From: JAFGPL01 sp963781805
Lineage (GTDB): Bacteria > Bacteroidota > Bacteroidia > Bacteroidales > UBA10428
Direction of reading: 5' to 3'
DNA length: 64,000 bases
Assembly: GCA_963781805.1 (NCBI GenBank)
Contig: CAWAHF010000004.1
Location: 1,178,001-1,242,000 of the forward strand
The notes under the pieces were generated by a model. That model saw nothing but the letters and a program-made list of their open reading frames with translations. It was not told the origin of the DNA and searched no databases. Positions 17,004-25,981 of the stretch are shown here, piece after piece. The stretch's first letter is position 1. Each line of letters begins with the position of its first letter. Position numbers and translations under genes: made by a program.

Positions 17004-19088
17004 ATGAAAACAATACATAAAGTCCTGATTCTGTTTATCTTTCTTATAAATTTTTATCCGTGTATAGAAGCATTAAGTCCGCTAGATAATGCAATCATTA
17101 TCAATAAAGAGGAAAAAATCCTTTCGGCTCCGCATACTGTCAGATACCAATGGTTTTTCAATCATAAAAAGCTGAATCTTGAAACCCCTGAAATTAGGTT
17201 TTTAGGTCCCGGAACCTATACCGTGGAGATGGAAGATAAAAACGGTCTTCATACTTCACAAAGTGTCACGCTTGCCCTGGATAGCAACGGTAAAATTTAT
17301 AAGATATACACCATCGGTGATTCCACCGTACAGGATTATGCTGCCGGTTATTACCCGCGTAAAGGATGGGGACAGGTATTTCAGGCTTTTTTCGATTCTG
17401 CCGTGGTGGTCGCCAATAAAGGAGTTGGCGGAACAAGTGCAAAAAGTTTTTATAACAGTTTCTGGGCGCCCATTAAAAATGCACTTCAACCCGGAGACTA
17501 TGTCTTTATTCAGTTTGGAATTAACGATGCCAACTCAGATACTGCCAGGCATACCGACCCGTTTACAACCTTTCAGGATTACCTGACCAAGTTTGTTAAC
17601 GAAACCAAAGCGATGGGAGCAAACCCCATACTTGTCGCCACACTCAGAAGAAATGCCTGGAATGCAACCACTCCCCCTACCCTTTATGATGCCTATCACG
17701 ACTATCCTGTAGCTACCAGGCAACTGGCCCAGACATTAAATGTTCCCCTGGTGGATTTGGATCAGTTGAGCAAACCTCTGATGGAATCGCTCGGGCCTGA
17801 TTATACCGGCGATTTTATGTACATGCACATCAAACCGGGTGAATATCCCAATTATCCTTTGGGCAATTCAGACGATGTTCATTTCCAGGAGATGGGGGCG
17901 ATAGAAATGGCAAGACTTGTTGTGCAAAGTATTTCAGGGTTGTCGGCCGATACAAATATCAATAAGCTGATACCCCATATCAAACCTATGCGGGAAGTAT
18001 CCACAACAACCAATTTCCCCGACGGAGCTATTGTGACAAGAAATGCCGCTTATCCAAAAGGTCTCACGGTTACTCTAAAAGCTAAGATGAATTCCGGTTA
18101 TGGATTTATCGAATGGCAGGATAGCCTGGGGACACAGCTTACTACCAACGAAATCTATTCCTTTGTGATGGATACTACTCCCCTGGAATTTAAAGCCATC
18201 CTGGATGACGATCCGCAGAACCTTGATTGTACGGGAAAAAATAACGGAACAGCCTATATCGATGAATGTGGTGAATGTGTGGAAGGTACTTCCGGGAAAT
18301 TCCCCTGCAACACTCAGTTGGTCGAAGAACAGGACACCTTTAAAATCAAGCCGGTGCATTCAAATTTATGTGTGCAGCAGACAGCTACAATCACCCAGGA
18401 AACATGTACCAGCGATAAATCGCAATCATGGGTTGTTATTAAAGAAGGAAATTTCTATAAAATCCGGAATGCAGCTTCGGGACTTTACCTGGGCGCTGAC
18501 CAGCTTACATCCGGAACCTACCTGGCCGCTAAATCCGATCCTATCATCTGGAGATTTGAAACATTGGGTTCAAATACTTACTTTCTGATACCAGCTTCCA
18601 ATACAACCATTGCAATAGATGTATACGGAGCTTCAACACTTGCCGGAAAACAATTGCTTCTTTACAACCGGAACTCCAACAATAACCAGAAATTCAAATT
18701 CATCCTCGATGCACCTCTGGATTGCAATGGAGAGCCCAGGGGAGCTGCCACAATAGACAGTTGCGGCATATGTTCGGGTGGATCCACGGGAATCACCCCC
18801 ATAACTAATCCTGACGGGTGTCCCTCAGGGATAAAAGAGAATAAATCTATTGGAAAATTTACGCTGGCGCCAAATCCTTTCGCATCTGAAACATTACTTA
18901 CATTGTACACTAATTACGATAAACCTTTTACACTCGTTATTTATAACATACAGGGTTCCACGGTAATGAAAATTAAGGATTACACCAACAAAGAACTGTT
19001 GTTTGGCGATAAACTACAAAGAGGATTATATACCTGTAAAATCATCCAGGAAAAAGAGGTCTCTACATTTAAAATTATTAAGAATTAA
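17004..19088 (+). CDS. SGNH esterase (rhamnogalacturonan acetylesterase-like) with lectin domain and T9SS tail
   Basis: 694 residues. After a signal peptide (1-23) and an Ig-like segment (45-92) comes an SGNH/GDSL hydrolase (about 100-310) with all blocks: GDST (Ser107), Gly in GVGGTS, GINDAN (Asn174), and DDVH (Asp290, His293). This blocks pattern fits CE12 acetylesterases that deacetylate pectin side-chain regions. A ricin-type (RICIN) carbohydrate-binding domain follows (about 455-575; SQSWVVIKEGNFYKIRNAAS), flanked by two cysteine motifs (DECGECVEG and DSCGICSGG). The end (FTLAPNPFASETLL, LQRGLYTCKIIQE) is a T9SS tail. It is therefore a cell-surface polysaccharide deacetylase. No pectin-utilisation locus surrounds it. 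Confidence 0.88.
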   Translation: MKTIHKVLILFIFLINFYPCIEALSPLDNAIIINKEEKILSAPHTVRYQWFFNHKKLNLETPEIRFLGPGTYTVEMEDKNGLHTSQSVTLALDSNGKIYKIYTIGDSTVQDYAAGYYPRKGWGQVFQAFFDSAVVVANKGVGGTSAKSFYNSFWAPIKNALQPGDYVFIQFGINDANSDTARHTDPFTTFQDYLTKFVNETKAMGANPILVATLRRNAWNATTPPTLYDAYHDYPVATRQLAQTLNVPLVDLDQLSKPLMESLGPDYTGDFMYMHIKPGEYPNYPLGNSDDVHFQEMGAIEMARLVVQSISGLSADTNINKLIPHIKPMREVSTTTNFPDGAIVTRNAAYPKGLTVTLKAKMNSGYGFIEWQDSLGTQLTTNEIYSFVMDTTPLEFKAILDDDPQNLDCTGKNNGTAYIDECGECVEGTSGKFPCNTQLVEEQDTFKIKPVHSNLCVQQTATITQETCTSDKSQSWVVIKEGNFYKIRNAASGLYLGADQLTSGTYLAAKSDPIIWRFETLGSNTYFLIPASNTTIAIDVYGASTLAGKQLLLYNRNSNNNQKFKFILDAPLDCNGEPRGAATIDSCGICSGGSTGITPITNPDGCPSGIKENKSIGKFTLAPNPFASETLLTLYTNYDKPFTLVIYNIQGSTVMKIKDYTNKELLFGDKLQRGLYTCKIIQEKEVSTFKIIKN

Positions 19089-19627
19089 CCTGTCTGTATT
19101 CTTGCTAATTAACATAACCTGTTAGCATAGGTATATTATATTAGTCTGATTAAAAGTTCGACCACGCTCACTGCGACTGTCAGGCTGAGAACTCGATAAT
19201 GATTAATCACTTTTTATTAATAAGTTGACACGAAAATCAGCCTGAGCGCTGCGCCGTCGGCATGCCTTTGGCAGCCGATGGGATTCGAAGGCTATTATTG
19301 CGAGTCACTAGCAGCGTAGTCGAAGCCTCTTTAGTCAATAAGTTAGCGATTAACACCACCACCGGGTTATTCTAGATAATAAAAGGTCTGCAATCGTATT
19401 AAAGACAGTAATAAGATCCAGGCAGACAGATTTGTAAATTCTTAACTTCACTAATTGATTATTTCACTATTCATTTTTAACTTTTTATCCAATCTTATTT
19501 ATTCTCAATCAAATACTGTTGATAATGTTTGTCTTATTATTGACATTGAACCACTTTTTAATTATATTTGAAATGTGTTATGTGAGTTTACAGAATAATC
19601 ACATATTAAAACCACTAACGAACACTC
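19089..19627. other. Gene-free stretch with diverged inverted repeats
   Basis: CAGGCTGA (19181-19188) is inverted to TCAGCCTG (19237-19244), and GATTCGAAGGCT (19282-19293) partly repeats as AGTCGAAGCCTC (19318-19329). A palindromic GCATGCC/GGCAGCC piece lies between. The rest is A/T-rich. No gene is seen. Confidence 0.45.
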
Positions 19628-21967
19628 ATGTTACCTAAATTCCCCAATAGAATCCAGCTTATACTGATTTTTCTTTACGCATTGTTACGATCAGCTTTGA
19701 TTTACGGACAGGATAATCCGTATTCGATTACAGATACACGCAATTCCAAAGAATATCCGGTAGTTAAAATTGGAAATCAATGGTGGATGGCGAAAAATCT
19801 GGATATCGGAGAAATGATTCCGGATTCCACAGATATGAGTTATAATGACAATATTGAAAAGTATTGTCTCTATAATAATCCTGCCTATTGTGATACGTTT
19901 GGCGGTCTCTACCAGTGGGATGAATTGATGCAATATACAATCACTGAATCTGCGCAGGGGATCTGTCCTGATGGTTGGCATATACCATCTGATATGGATT
20001 GGAAAATCCTTGAAGTCCAGTTAGGTATGTCTCATGCTGCAGCCGATTCAGTAGGTTATAGGGGAACCAACGAAGGTGGCAAACTGAAATTTACCGGATC
20101 TGATTTCTGGGCAGAACCAAACAATGGCGCCACCAATGAAGCAGGATTCAACCTCCTTGGTGCGGGCGCTAGAAGCCCTGATGGTACCACAGGATATAAT
20201 GGTTTCATGACTGACTTCTGGACATCTTCTGCAATTAACGACTCAATGGCATGGTACAGGATGTTTGGAAATGAAGAAAGCAGAATCTTTCGTGCAGATG
20301 GTTATAAACCTTATGGAACATCAGCACGATGCGTAAAAAATACTTTTGATTTATTTGAAACAACCACCATAACAGATGCCAGAGACGGAAAGGTTTATAA
20401 GATAGTAAAGATAGGCGCCCAGTGGTGGATGGCCGAAAATCTGAACGTTGGCAATCAAATAAATTCCGGGACTCCCCAATCGGATAACCAGGTAACAGAG
20501 AAATATTGCTATAACAACGACGCAGAGAATTGCAATATGTTCGGAGGATTGTATCAATGGAATGAAGCCATGAACCACAATCCTGACAATCAACAGGGAA
20601 TATGTCCTGCAAATTGGCATGTTCCCACCGATGCTGACTGGAAACTTTTAGAACACCGGTTAGGTATAGATGCGACAGATATTGAAAAAATCGGTTGGGA
20701 CCGGGGCACCGACCAGGGCACTTTTCTGAAATCGGAAGGCGGTTCAGGTTTCGATGTTTATTTAGGAGGGGCAACAAATCCTTCAGGAGTTTCCGAAAAT
20801 CAAACTGAGTTCGGGTATTTCTGGAATTCAACATCAGTCGATGATAACTTTGCATGGGCAAGAGTTTTCGGAAAAGACTCTGCCACGATCAACAGAAACA
20901 ATTACTATTTTAAAGAAAATGGGTTTTCAATACGTTGTATTCAGGATACGTATACACCTATTACAGCCAAAATTATAGCGCCCGAAATAATCTGTTCAGG
21001 TGATAAATTCAGGATGCAGGCGGAAATTCAGGGAGGAAACGGGAACTATTCATTCGACTGGACATCTGCGGATGGGAGTCATTTATCATCAGCAGATACC
21101 CTTGTCACCACGCCCACAGTAGAATCAACGTACTACCTTATGGTCGAGGATGGTGAGAGTATGTCAATAGATTCCGTAACTGTAAAGATTAATTCGCTGC
21201 CCGTATCCAATATCAATGGCCATGAGCAGGTTTGTGCAAGCGAAAGTAATACAACATACACAACAGAAAGTAATCCTGAATATAATTACGAATGGTATAC
21301 CGGTAATGGGATAATCACCTCGGTAATTAACAGCAACCAGGTGGAGGTAAACTGGGAAACCCTGGTGGGAATTAAATCCATAAATCTGCTGGTAATTAAT
21401 AAAACTACCGGTTGTCAATTACAAAAGAGTTTAAATGTAGAGGTTTTGCCGGCGCCTCAGAAACCCATTCTGGTGCGAAAAGCCCAGACTTATATCTTTA
21501 TCTGCACCGACTCAGGATTCGTTTACCAGTGGTATCGCAATGAAATTCCAATTACAGGTGAAACAAAACAATTTTATGATGCCCGTGAAAATACCAAAAA
21601 GATTGGAGAAATTTATGTTGAAGTCAGCCAGGAAAATGGATGTAAAAACAGGTCTGAATCTTATATTTTTCCTGCCAAATCATCGGCTTACAATGAGGAT
21701 CAGGAACAATACAAAGTATTTATACATCCCAATCCAAATGATGGTATAATGACCATAGAAATATTTGACGATTTTACTGGCCTGGTTAATATTCAGTTAG
21801 TCAATTGTCTGGGGCAGTTTGTCCGACGAACTCAGATAGTAAAACCAGAAGAAATTTTTGAAAGTGATCTGGATTTAAGACAAATTGAAGCAGGTGTCTA
21901 TTTCCTGATTATTGACGTTGGATTTAACAGGGAAATTCACAGAATCTTTATCAACAAAGCAAATTGA
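19628..21967 (+). CDS. Double-FISUMP T9SS-exported surface protein
   Basis: 779 residues. The first ~25 form a signal peptide. Two tandem FISUMP domains (Fibrobacter succinogenes major paralogous domain, about 32-240 and 246-440) share VKIG-x-QWWMA-x-NL, YCLYNN/YCYNND, FGGLYQW, GICP-x-x-WH-x-P and a final R-C. They are followed by PKD/Ig-like domains (about 445-690) and a T9SS sorting tail (VFIHPNPNDGIMTIEI, QIEAGVYFLIIDVG). FISUMP domains are of unknown function and thought to bind at the surface. Its stop overlaps the start of the next gene by one base (TGATG), so it leads a three-gene operon with an outer-membrane barrel and a caspase-like protease. Confidence 0.9.
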   Translation: MLPKFPNRIQLILIFLYALLRSALIYGQDNPYSITDTRNSKEYPVVKIGNQWWMAKNLDIGEMIPDSTDMSYNDNIEKYCLYNNPAYCDTFGGLYQWDELMQYTITESAQGICPDGWHIPSDMDWKILEVQLGMSHAAADSVGYRGTNEGGKLKFTGSDFWAEPNNGATNEAGFNLLGAGARSPDGTTGYNGFMTDFWTSSAINDSMAWYRMFGNEESRIFRADGYKPYGTSARCVKNTFDLFETTTITDARDGKVYKIVKIGAQWWMAENLNVGNQINSGTPQSDNQVTEKYCYNNDAENCNMFGGLYQWNEAMNHNPDNQQGICPANWHVPTDADWKLLEHRLGIDATDIEKIGWDRGTDQGTFLKSEGGSGFDVYLGGATNPSGVSENQTEFGYFWNSTSVDDNFAWARVFGKDSATINRNNYYFKENGFSIRCIQDTYTPITAKIIAPEIICSGDKFRMQAEIQGGNGNYSFDWTSADGSHLSSADTLVTTPTVESTYYLMVEDGESMSIDSVTVKINSLPVSNINGHEQVCASESNTTYTTESNPEYNYEWYTGNGIITSVINSNQVEVNWETLVGIKSINLLVINKTTGCQLQKSLNVEVLPAPQKPILVRKAQTYIFICTDSGFVYQWYRNEIPITGETKQFYDARENTKKIGEIYVEVSQENGCKNRSESYIFPAKSSAYNEDQEQYKVFIHPNPNDGIMTIEIFDDFTGLVNIQLVNCLGQFVRRTQIVKPEEIFESDLDLRQIEAGVYFLIIDVGFNREIHRIFINKAN

Positions 21968-23271
21968 TGTCGCGGAATACTATCATATTATTTATTATCA
22001 TTTTAGTTTGCAGGTCATATTCATATGGACAGACTCAATTGTCCGTTCAGCAAAAGAGTGCTATTGAATCAAATGTAATCAGCCTGTTAAATTCATTAGA
22101 AAAATATTTAAATCTGGAACTCAAAACAGAAAATGAGATGAATAACCTCCGTGAACTGGAAAAGATGTTTGATAAAAATGCCGCTATCTGCAATTTTTTG
22201 GATCCTCTTGCATCCAGGTCTGACCATGTTTCTCCAAAGCATTTTGTTGAATACATTGATTCTAATTATACAGGCGGTTTATCAGCAAAGCTCACCTGGG
22301 ATATTCAGAAGACAGTGTTTTCTGAATTTCAGGATTTTCCGGTTCAATCAGTTTATATTCCGGTTAAAATCATGGCGCTCGGTATTCACCGTTCTCAAAA
22401 AATTATCAATGTCCTGAATTATTACTTTTTCGTTTTTGAGTACAAAATATCAGATGATGAGATTTCGGATCTTAAAATCATTGCCATCCTGCATAAAAGA
22501 CCGCTAAAAATAAGTAAAAGCCCCAACAACGTTGGTTTTTACATCAATCCTCTTAATTCATATATATACAGTAAGAATATATTTTCAAACAACGACTGGG
22601 ATGCGACAGGTAGATTTGGTTATCAGTTGGGACTTCATTTTAACCATCAGCTAAACAATCATTTTAGCATTTTCACTGGCATCGGGTTCAGCAAATTTCA
22701 ATCGGCATACGAATTGACTGTTTCTGATAATCGAGACATCATTTCTGTTAAAAGAGAGGACAAAGATGGTGATGAGTACTATGCTTTTTACTCCAAAACA
22801 CTCATTGATGAATGGAGCAGTCTTTCTTATTTTGATGTTCCCATTGGCATGAATTACATAAGCAATGCTAAGGGATGGGGTTTTTTCATACAAGCCGGAT
22901 TCAATCTTTCATTCATGATTTCCTCCTATTTTGATGCTGAAGGCAGTGCTACCATCGAAGGATATTATCCAAAATACAGTGTTGTTTTAAATGATCTCCC
23001 TGATTATGATTATACCACAAACACTGTTGATACAACCAATGACTGGAATCTTAATCAATTCAGTCTTTCTGGTTTTATTTCAATGGGAGTTCAGATTCCG
23101 GCCGGTGACAGATTTTTAATTCGTACAGGTCCATTCTTTACAACCGGACTTACTGATCTTGTATATGATAAAGTAAAACACCGTGATGACTACCTGAATA
23201 TTTCTGGTGATCCCGGGAAACTAACAACCAGGGGATTCGGATTAAAGCTTGAATTAATTATGAAATTTTGA
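21967..23271 (+). CDS. Outer-membrane beta-barrel protein with N-terminal periplasmic region
   Basis: 434 residues from ATG at 21967; a TTG three bases earlier would give one more residue. The ATG shares its A with the upstream TGA stop, indicating translational coupling. Residues 1-22 form a signal peptide (ending SYSYGQ). The first ~165 mature residues mix helix and strand and have no recognised domain. From about residue 185 on, alternating amphipathic strands (GRFGYQLGLHF, HFSIFTGIGFSKF, GFFIQAGFNLSFMIS, FLIRTGPFFTTGL) end in LKLELIMKF, whose C-terminal Phe is typical of barrels recognised by BamA. It resembles PorT-type small barrels. Role unknown; probably works with the flanking gene products. 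Confidence 0.8.
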   Translation: MSRNTIILFIIILVCRSYSYGQTQLSVQQKSAIESNVISLLNSLEKYLNLELKTENEMNNLRELEKMFDKNAAICNFLDPLASRSDHVSPKHFVEYIDSNYTGGLSAKLTWDIQKTVFSEFQDFPVQSVYIPVKIMALGIHRSQKIINVLNYYFFVFEYKISDDEISDLKIIAILHKRPLKISKSPNNVGFYINPLNSYIYSKNIFSNNDWDATGRFGYQLGLHFNHQLNNHFSIFTGIGFSKFQSAYELTVSDNRDIISVKREDKDGDEYYAFYSKTLIDEWSSLSYFDVPIGMNYISNAKGWGFFIQAGFNLSFMISSYFDAEGSATIEGYYPKYSVVLNDLPDYDYTTNTVDTTNDWNLNQFSLSGFISMGVQIPAGDRFLIRTGPFFTTGLTDLVYDKVKHRDDYLNISGDPGKLTTRGFGLKLELIMKF

Positions 23272-23281
23272 GGATTGAGCC

Positions 23282-24808
23282 ATGAAAAATTACATGAATA
23301 AATATTATTTCATCAGTTTGCTTGGCATTGTATTGATAAACTTATCTGCTTATACGCAAATAACCGAACAGATTATTGCTTCCTCAGATGGCACCTATTG
23401 CAAGGTGCGGATATTAGGTTATCAGCAAAAGTCCGATACATTGATTGTTAGCCTTAATGCCAACTGGATAAATGATAAATTTCAACCTGTTATCGATAAC
23501 CAGTCAGTTCTGGTGTTGAAGAAAAACAAATTGAATGCGACTCCTGGCGGTCTTCTGGAGTGCATCTCTTTTAACAACACAGATCTTGTTGCTTTCAATC
23601 ATGCCTATCAGCTTAAGTTTATTATTACTAAAGATTCTAAAGCAACAGATTTCACTTTCCGGTTCGACTTTGAAACTGCAAAAAATATTGGTGAAGCAAG
23701 AAACCCAAAAAAACAAGAATTGCTTGTAATTAAAAGTCCAAAAGAAATAAACTATCATACGGTTATTAATCCTGAATTACTGGTGAGGGTTGAAAAAAAA
23801 CCTCCTGCAATCAAAATTCTGGCGCCAAAACCTGATGCAGATAATAAGATTGTAATAAAAGAACCCGATGTTGATCTTGTTGGCATTGCAACCGACGAAA
23901 GCGGTATTAACCTGGTATTGGTCAATTCAAATGATGCAAAAATGCTTCCGGATGGAAAATTTATATCAAATGTAAAACTTGTACCTGGCGATAACATAAT
24001 AAAAATCATGGCCATCGACAATGATGGAGTAATAACGGAAGATAAACTCGAGGTTGAATGTGTAAATTATTCATTGTCGAACAAACTGCTTGAATCAGGG
24101 AAATATTATGGTTTACTGATAGCCGTTCAGAGTTATGAGGATTCGAAAATTACCGATCTTACACATGCAGTTGAAGATGCAGCTTCATTATACGATGTAC
24201 TTACCAAATATTATTCATTCAACAAGAATGATGTTAAACTTCTCACCAATCCGAGGTTTGAAGATATTGTTATTGAACTCGATAAGCTGACCAAAATTGT
24301 GACTCCTAAAGATAATTTGTTAATATTCTATGCAGGCCATGGCGTATGGTCGGAACAAACCAACATTGGTTTCTGGTTACCTTCGGACGCTAAAGAAAGT
24401 AACACCGCCAACTGGTTTAGAAACAGTACACTTAGAGACTATATTGGGAGCATTAATTCAAAGCATACACTGCTGATTGCCGATGCCTGTTTTAGTGGTT
24501 CTATTTTCAAATCCCGAAAGGCCTTCAATAATGCCCCGGTGGCTATAGAAAAAGTGTATGATCTCCCAAGCCGAAAAGCAATGACCAGCGGTTCTCTTTC
24601 TGAAGTCCCTGACAAAAGTATTTTTTTGGAATACCTCCTCAAGAGGCTCACCGAAAATACAAATCCATTCCTTACTTCCGAAGATCTTTTTTACAGCTTT
24701 AAAACAGCTGTTGTAAATAATAGCCCGAACATTCCACAGTTTGGAGAGATTTTAAATACTGGAGATGAAGGCGGTGATTTTATCTTTATCAGAAAAGATA
24801 CTGATTAA
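23282..24808 (+). CDS. Secreted caspase-like (C14) protease
   Basis: 508 residues. A signal peptide (about 1-25) is followed by a beta-rich region (30-170), an Ig-like domain (about 175-260; DLVGIATDESGINLVLVN), and a C-terminal caspase/metacaspase domain (about 275-500). The catalytic dyad is visible: His353 in FYAGHG and Cys403 in ADACFSGS, with YGLLIAVQSYEDSKITDL opening the fold. Metacaspase-type enzymes usually cut after Arg or Lys and may need calcium. It starts 10 bp after the barrel gene and is last in the three-gene unit. Export makes a role in cytosolic cell death or phage defence unlikely; surface-protein processing is a better guess. Confidence 0.9.
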   Translation: MKNYMNKYYFISLLGIVLINLSAYTQITEQIIASSDGTYCKVRILGYQQKSDTLIVSLNANWINDKFQPVIDNQSVLVLKKNKLNATPGGLLECISFNNTDLVAFNHAYQLKFIITKDSKATDFTFRFDFETAKNIGEARNPKKQELLVIKSPKEINYHTVINPELLVRVEKKPPAIKILAPKPDADNKIVIKEPDVDLVGIATDESGINLVLVNSNDAKMLPDGKFISNVKLVPGDNIIKIMAIDNDGVITEDKLEVECVNYSLSNKLLESGKYYGLLIAVQSYEDSKITDLTHAVEDAASLYDVLTKYYSFNKNDVKLLTNPRFEDIVIELDKLTKIVTPKDNLLIFYAGHGVWSEQTNIGFWLPSDAKESNTANWFRNSTLRDYIGSINSKHTLLIADACFSGSIFKSRKAFNNAPVAIEKVYDLPSRKAMTSGSLSEVPDKSIFLEYLLKRLTENTNPFLTSEDLFYSFKTAVVNNSPNIPQFGEILNTGDEGGDFIFIRKDTD

Positions 24809-25100
24809 TCGTTCCAACATTTTAAAGGACATCTTGTAGGAGACTGTAACTTTAATTCACAAATCCACGTAACACCATTTGTTTCCTACTATTCCCCAGA
24901 ATGGCGCAAGTTACTTATATGCTGTTTCCCTTAGATATGAAAGTAGACAGGTCCGAATTTTATAATTGATTGTTAATAAGTATATTTCTGATAAATATTA
25001 TTAAATCCTATTTTTAAATTATAGATTATAACTAGTGTAAATTTTTATAAGCGGATGCCGAAAAGCTCAAAGAGTAAGCAAAAATTAAATTTAATATGAA

Positions 25101-25685
25101 ATGAAAATCAAAAAAATCCTAACCGTAGTTTTAGTTTGTTTTATTGCATTAGCAGGCTGCAAAAAAGATGATAAATCTTCAAGTAAAAACTTTCTCAAAT
25201 ATAATGGGAAAGAATATTCTATTGATAAAGGGATGCTAGAAAGCTGGGGAAAGTGGTCGACAGATGGTGACAATAATATAGATTTGACTCTTCTTTCAGA
25301 TAGTTTAACAATAGTTGAAGTTAATAATGTATATGATCATTTAACAGGCACAGGTCATGGAGTTCAATTCTGGATGTATTCAACTAGTACTACAGAACTT
25401 AACAGCACCACATACACTTATGATGTTGCTTCTACCGAAGCAGCAGGAACATTTGATTGGGGCAACCTTAAAATTAATTACAATTTTGATACTGAAACAG
25501 GAGATATTGACCAGTATATTGAAGGCGGTACGATTACAGTTTCTAAAGATGGATCTACCTATAAAATAACCATTAATTGTACTGATGAAGACAACAAGAG
25601 TTTTACTGGTTCTTATGAAGGACCACTTAATTTTTATAATTGGAGTATGAAAAAATCTACCAGAGAAGATAAAAGAAGATTTTAA
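25101..25685 (+). CDS. Lipoprotein of unknown function
   Basis: 194 residues. The signal sequence ends in the lipobox LAGC (Cys at about 20), followed by KKDDKSSS, a charged flexible linker. The mature part has NFLKYNGKEYSIDKG, a common opening in Bacteroidota surface or periplasmic lipoproteins, then a beta-rich sheet with SEGT-like acidic turns (GGTITVSKDGSTYKITIN). It may be one of the DUF-type lipocalin-like folds; no family is assigned. It has its own strong terminator at 25706-25749, so it is a single-gene unit. Confidence 0.78.
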   Translation: MKIKKILTVVLVCFIALAGCKKDDKSSSKNFLKYNGKEYSIDKGMLESWGKWSTDGDNNIDLTLLSDSLTIVEVNNVYDHLTGTGHGVQFWMYSTSTTELNSTTYTYDVASTEAAGTFDWGNLKINYNFDTETGDIDQYIEGGTITVSKDGSTYKITINCTDEDNKSFTGSYEGPLNFYNWSMKKSTREDKRRF

Positions 25686-25705
25686 ATTTGTCTTATTTTG
25701 GAACA

Positions 25706-25749
25706 AATCGCATACATTGTTAACAATGACTAGTGTATGCGATTTTTTT
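25706..25749 (+). terminator. Strong Rho-independent terminator
   Basis: A perfect 11-bp stem AATCGCATACA (25706-25716) / TGTATGCGATT (25734-25744) with a 17-base loop, followed by a T run. It lies 20 bp after the lipoprotein stop codon. Confidence 0.9.
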
Positions 25750-25909
25750 AATTTATTTTCCTAATCATTTTTGCCAAATAAATTCAATTCATACCAATAC
25801 AATTATTATAATCATATTGTGTTTCCGAAAAATTACCTTTCTAAGTGGCAATTTATTGGATGATACTTTAACATATAACCTAAAAACCTGATTTATTGCA
25901 TGTTTTTAG

Positions 25910-25942
25910 TTGAAATAAGTCCAATAATTAATCCTACTTTTG
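25910..25942 (+). promoter_or_regulatory. Candidate promoter of the DEAD-box helicase gene
   Basis: TACTTTTG at 25935-25942 matches the -7 consensus TAnnTTTG, with TTG at 25910-25912 and a 22-bp spacer, slightly long. The leader to the start codon would be about 35 bases. Confidence 0.45.
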
Positions 25943-25981
25943 CCGAATAATTTATAATACTTAGTAACAAACAACATTTTA

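Noticed and set aside
20235..20861. A 208-codon minus-strand open frame inside the double-FISUMP gene
   Set aside because: It is antisense to a clear, domain-rich gene, has no recognisable motif, and reads like the mirror of codon-biased coding sequence.
23282..24808. Caspase as part of an antiviral abortive-infection system
   Set aside because: It has a signal peptide and its operon partners are surface proteins, so a cytosolic defence role does not fit.
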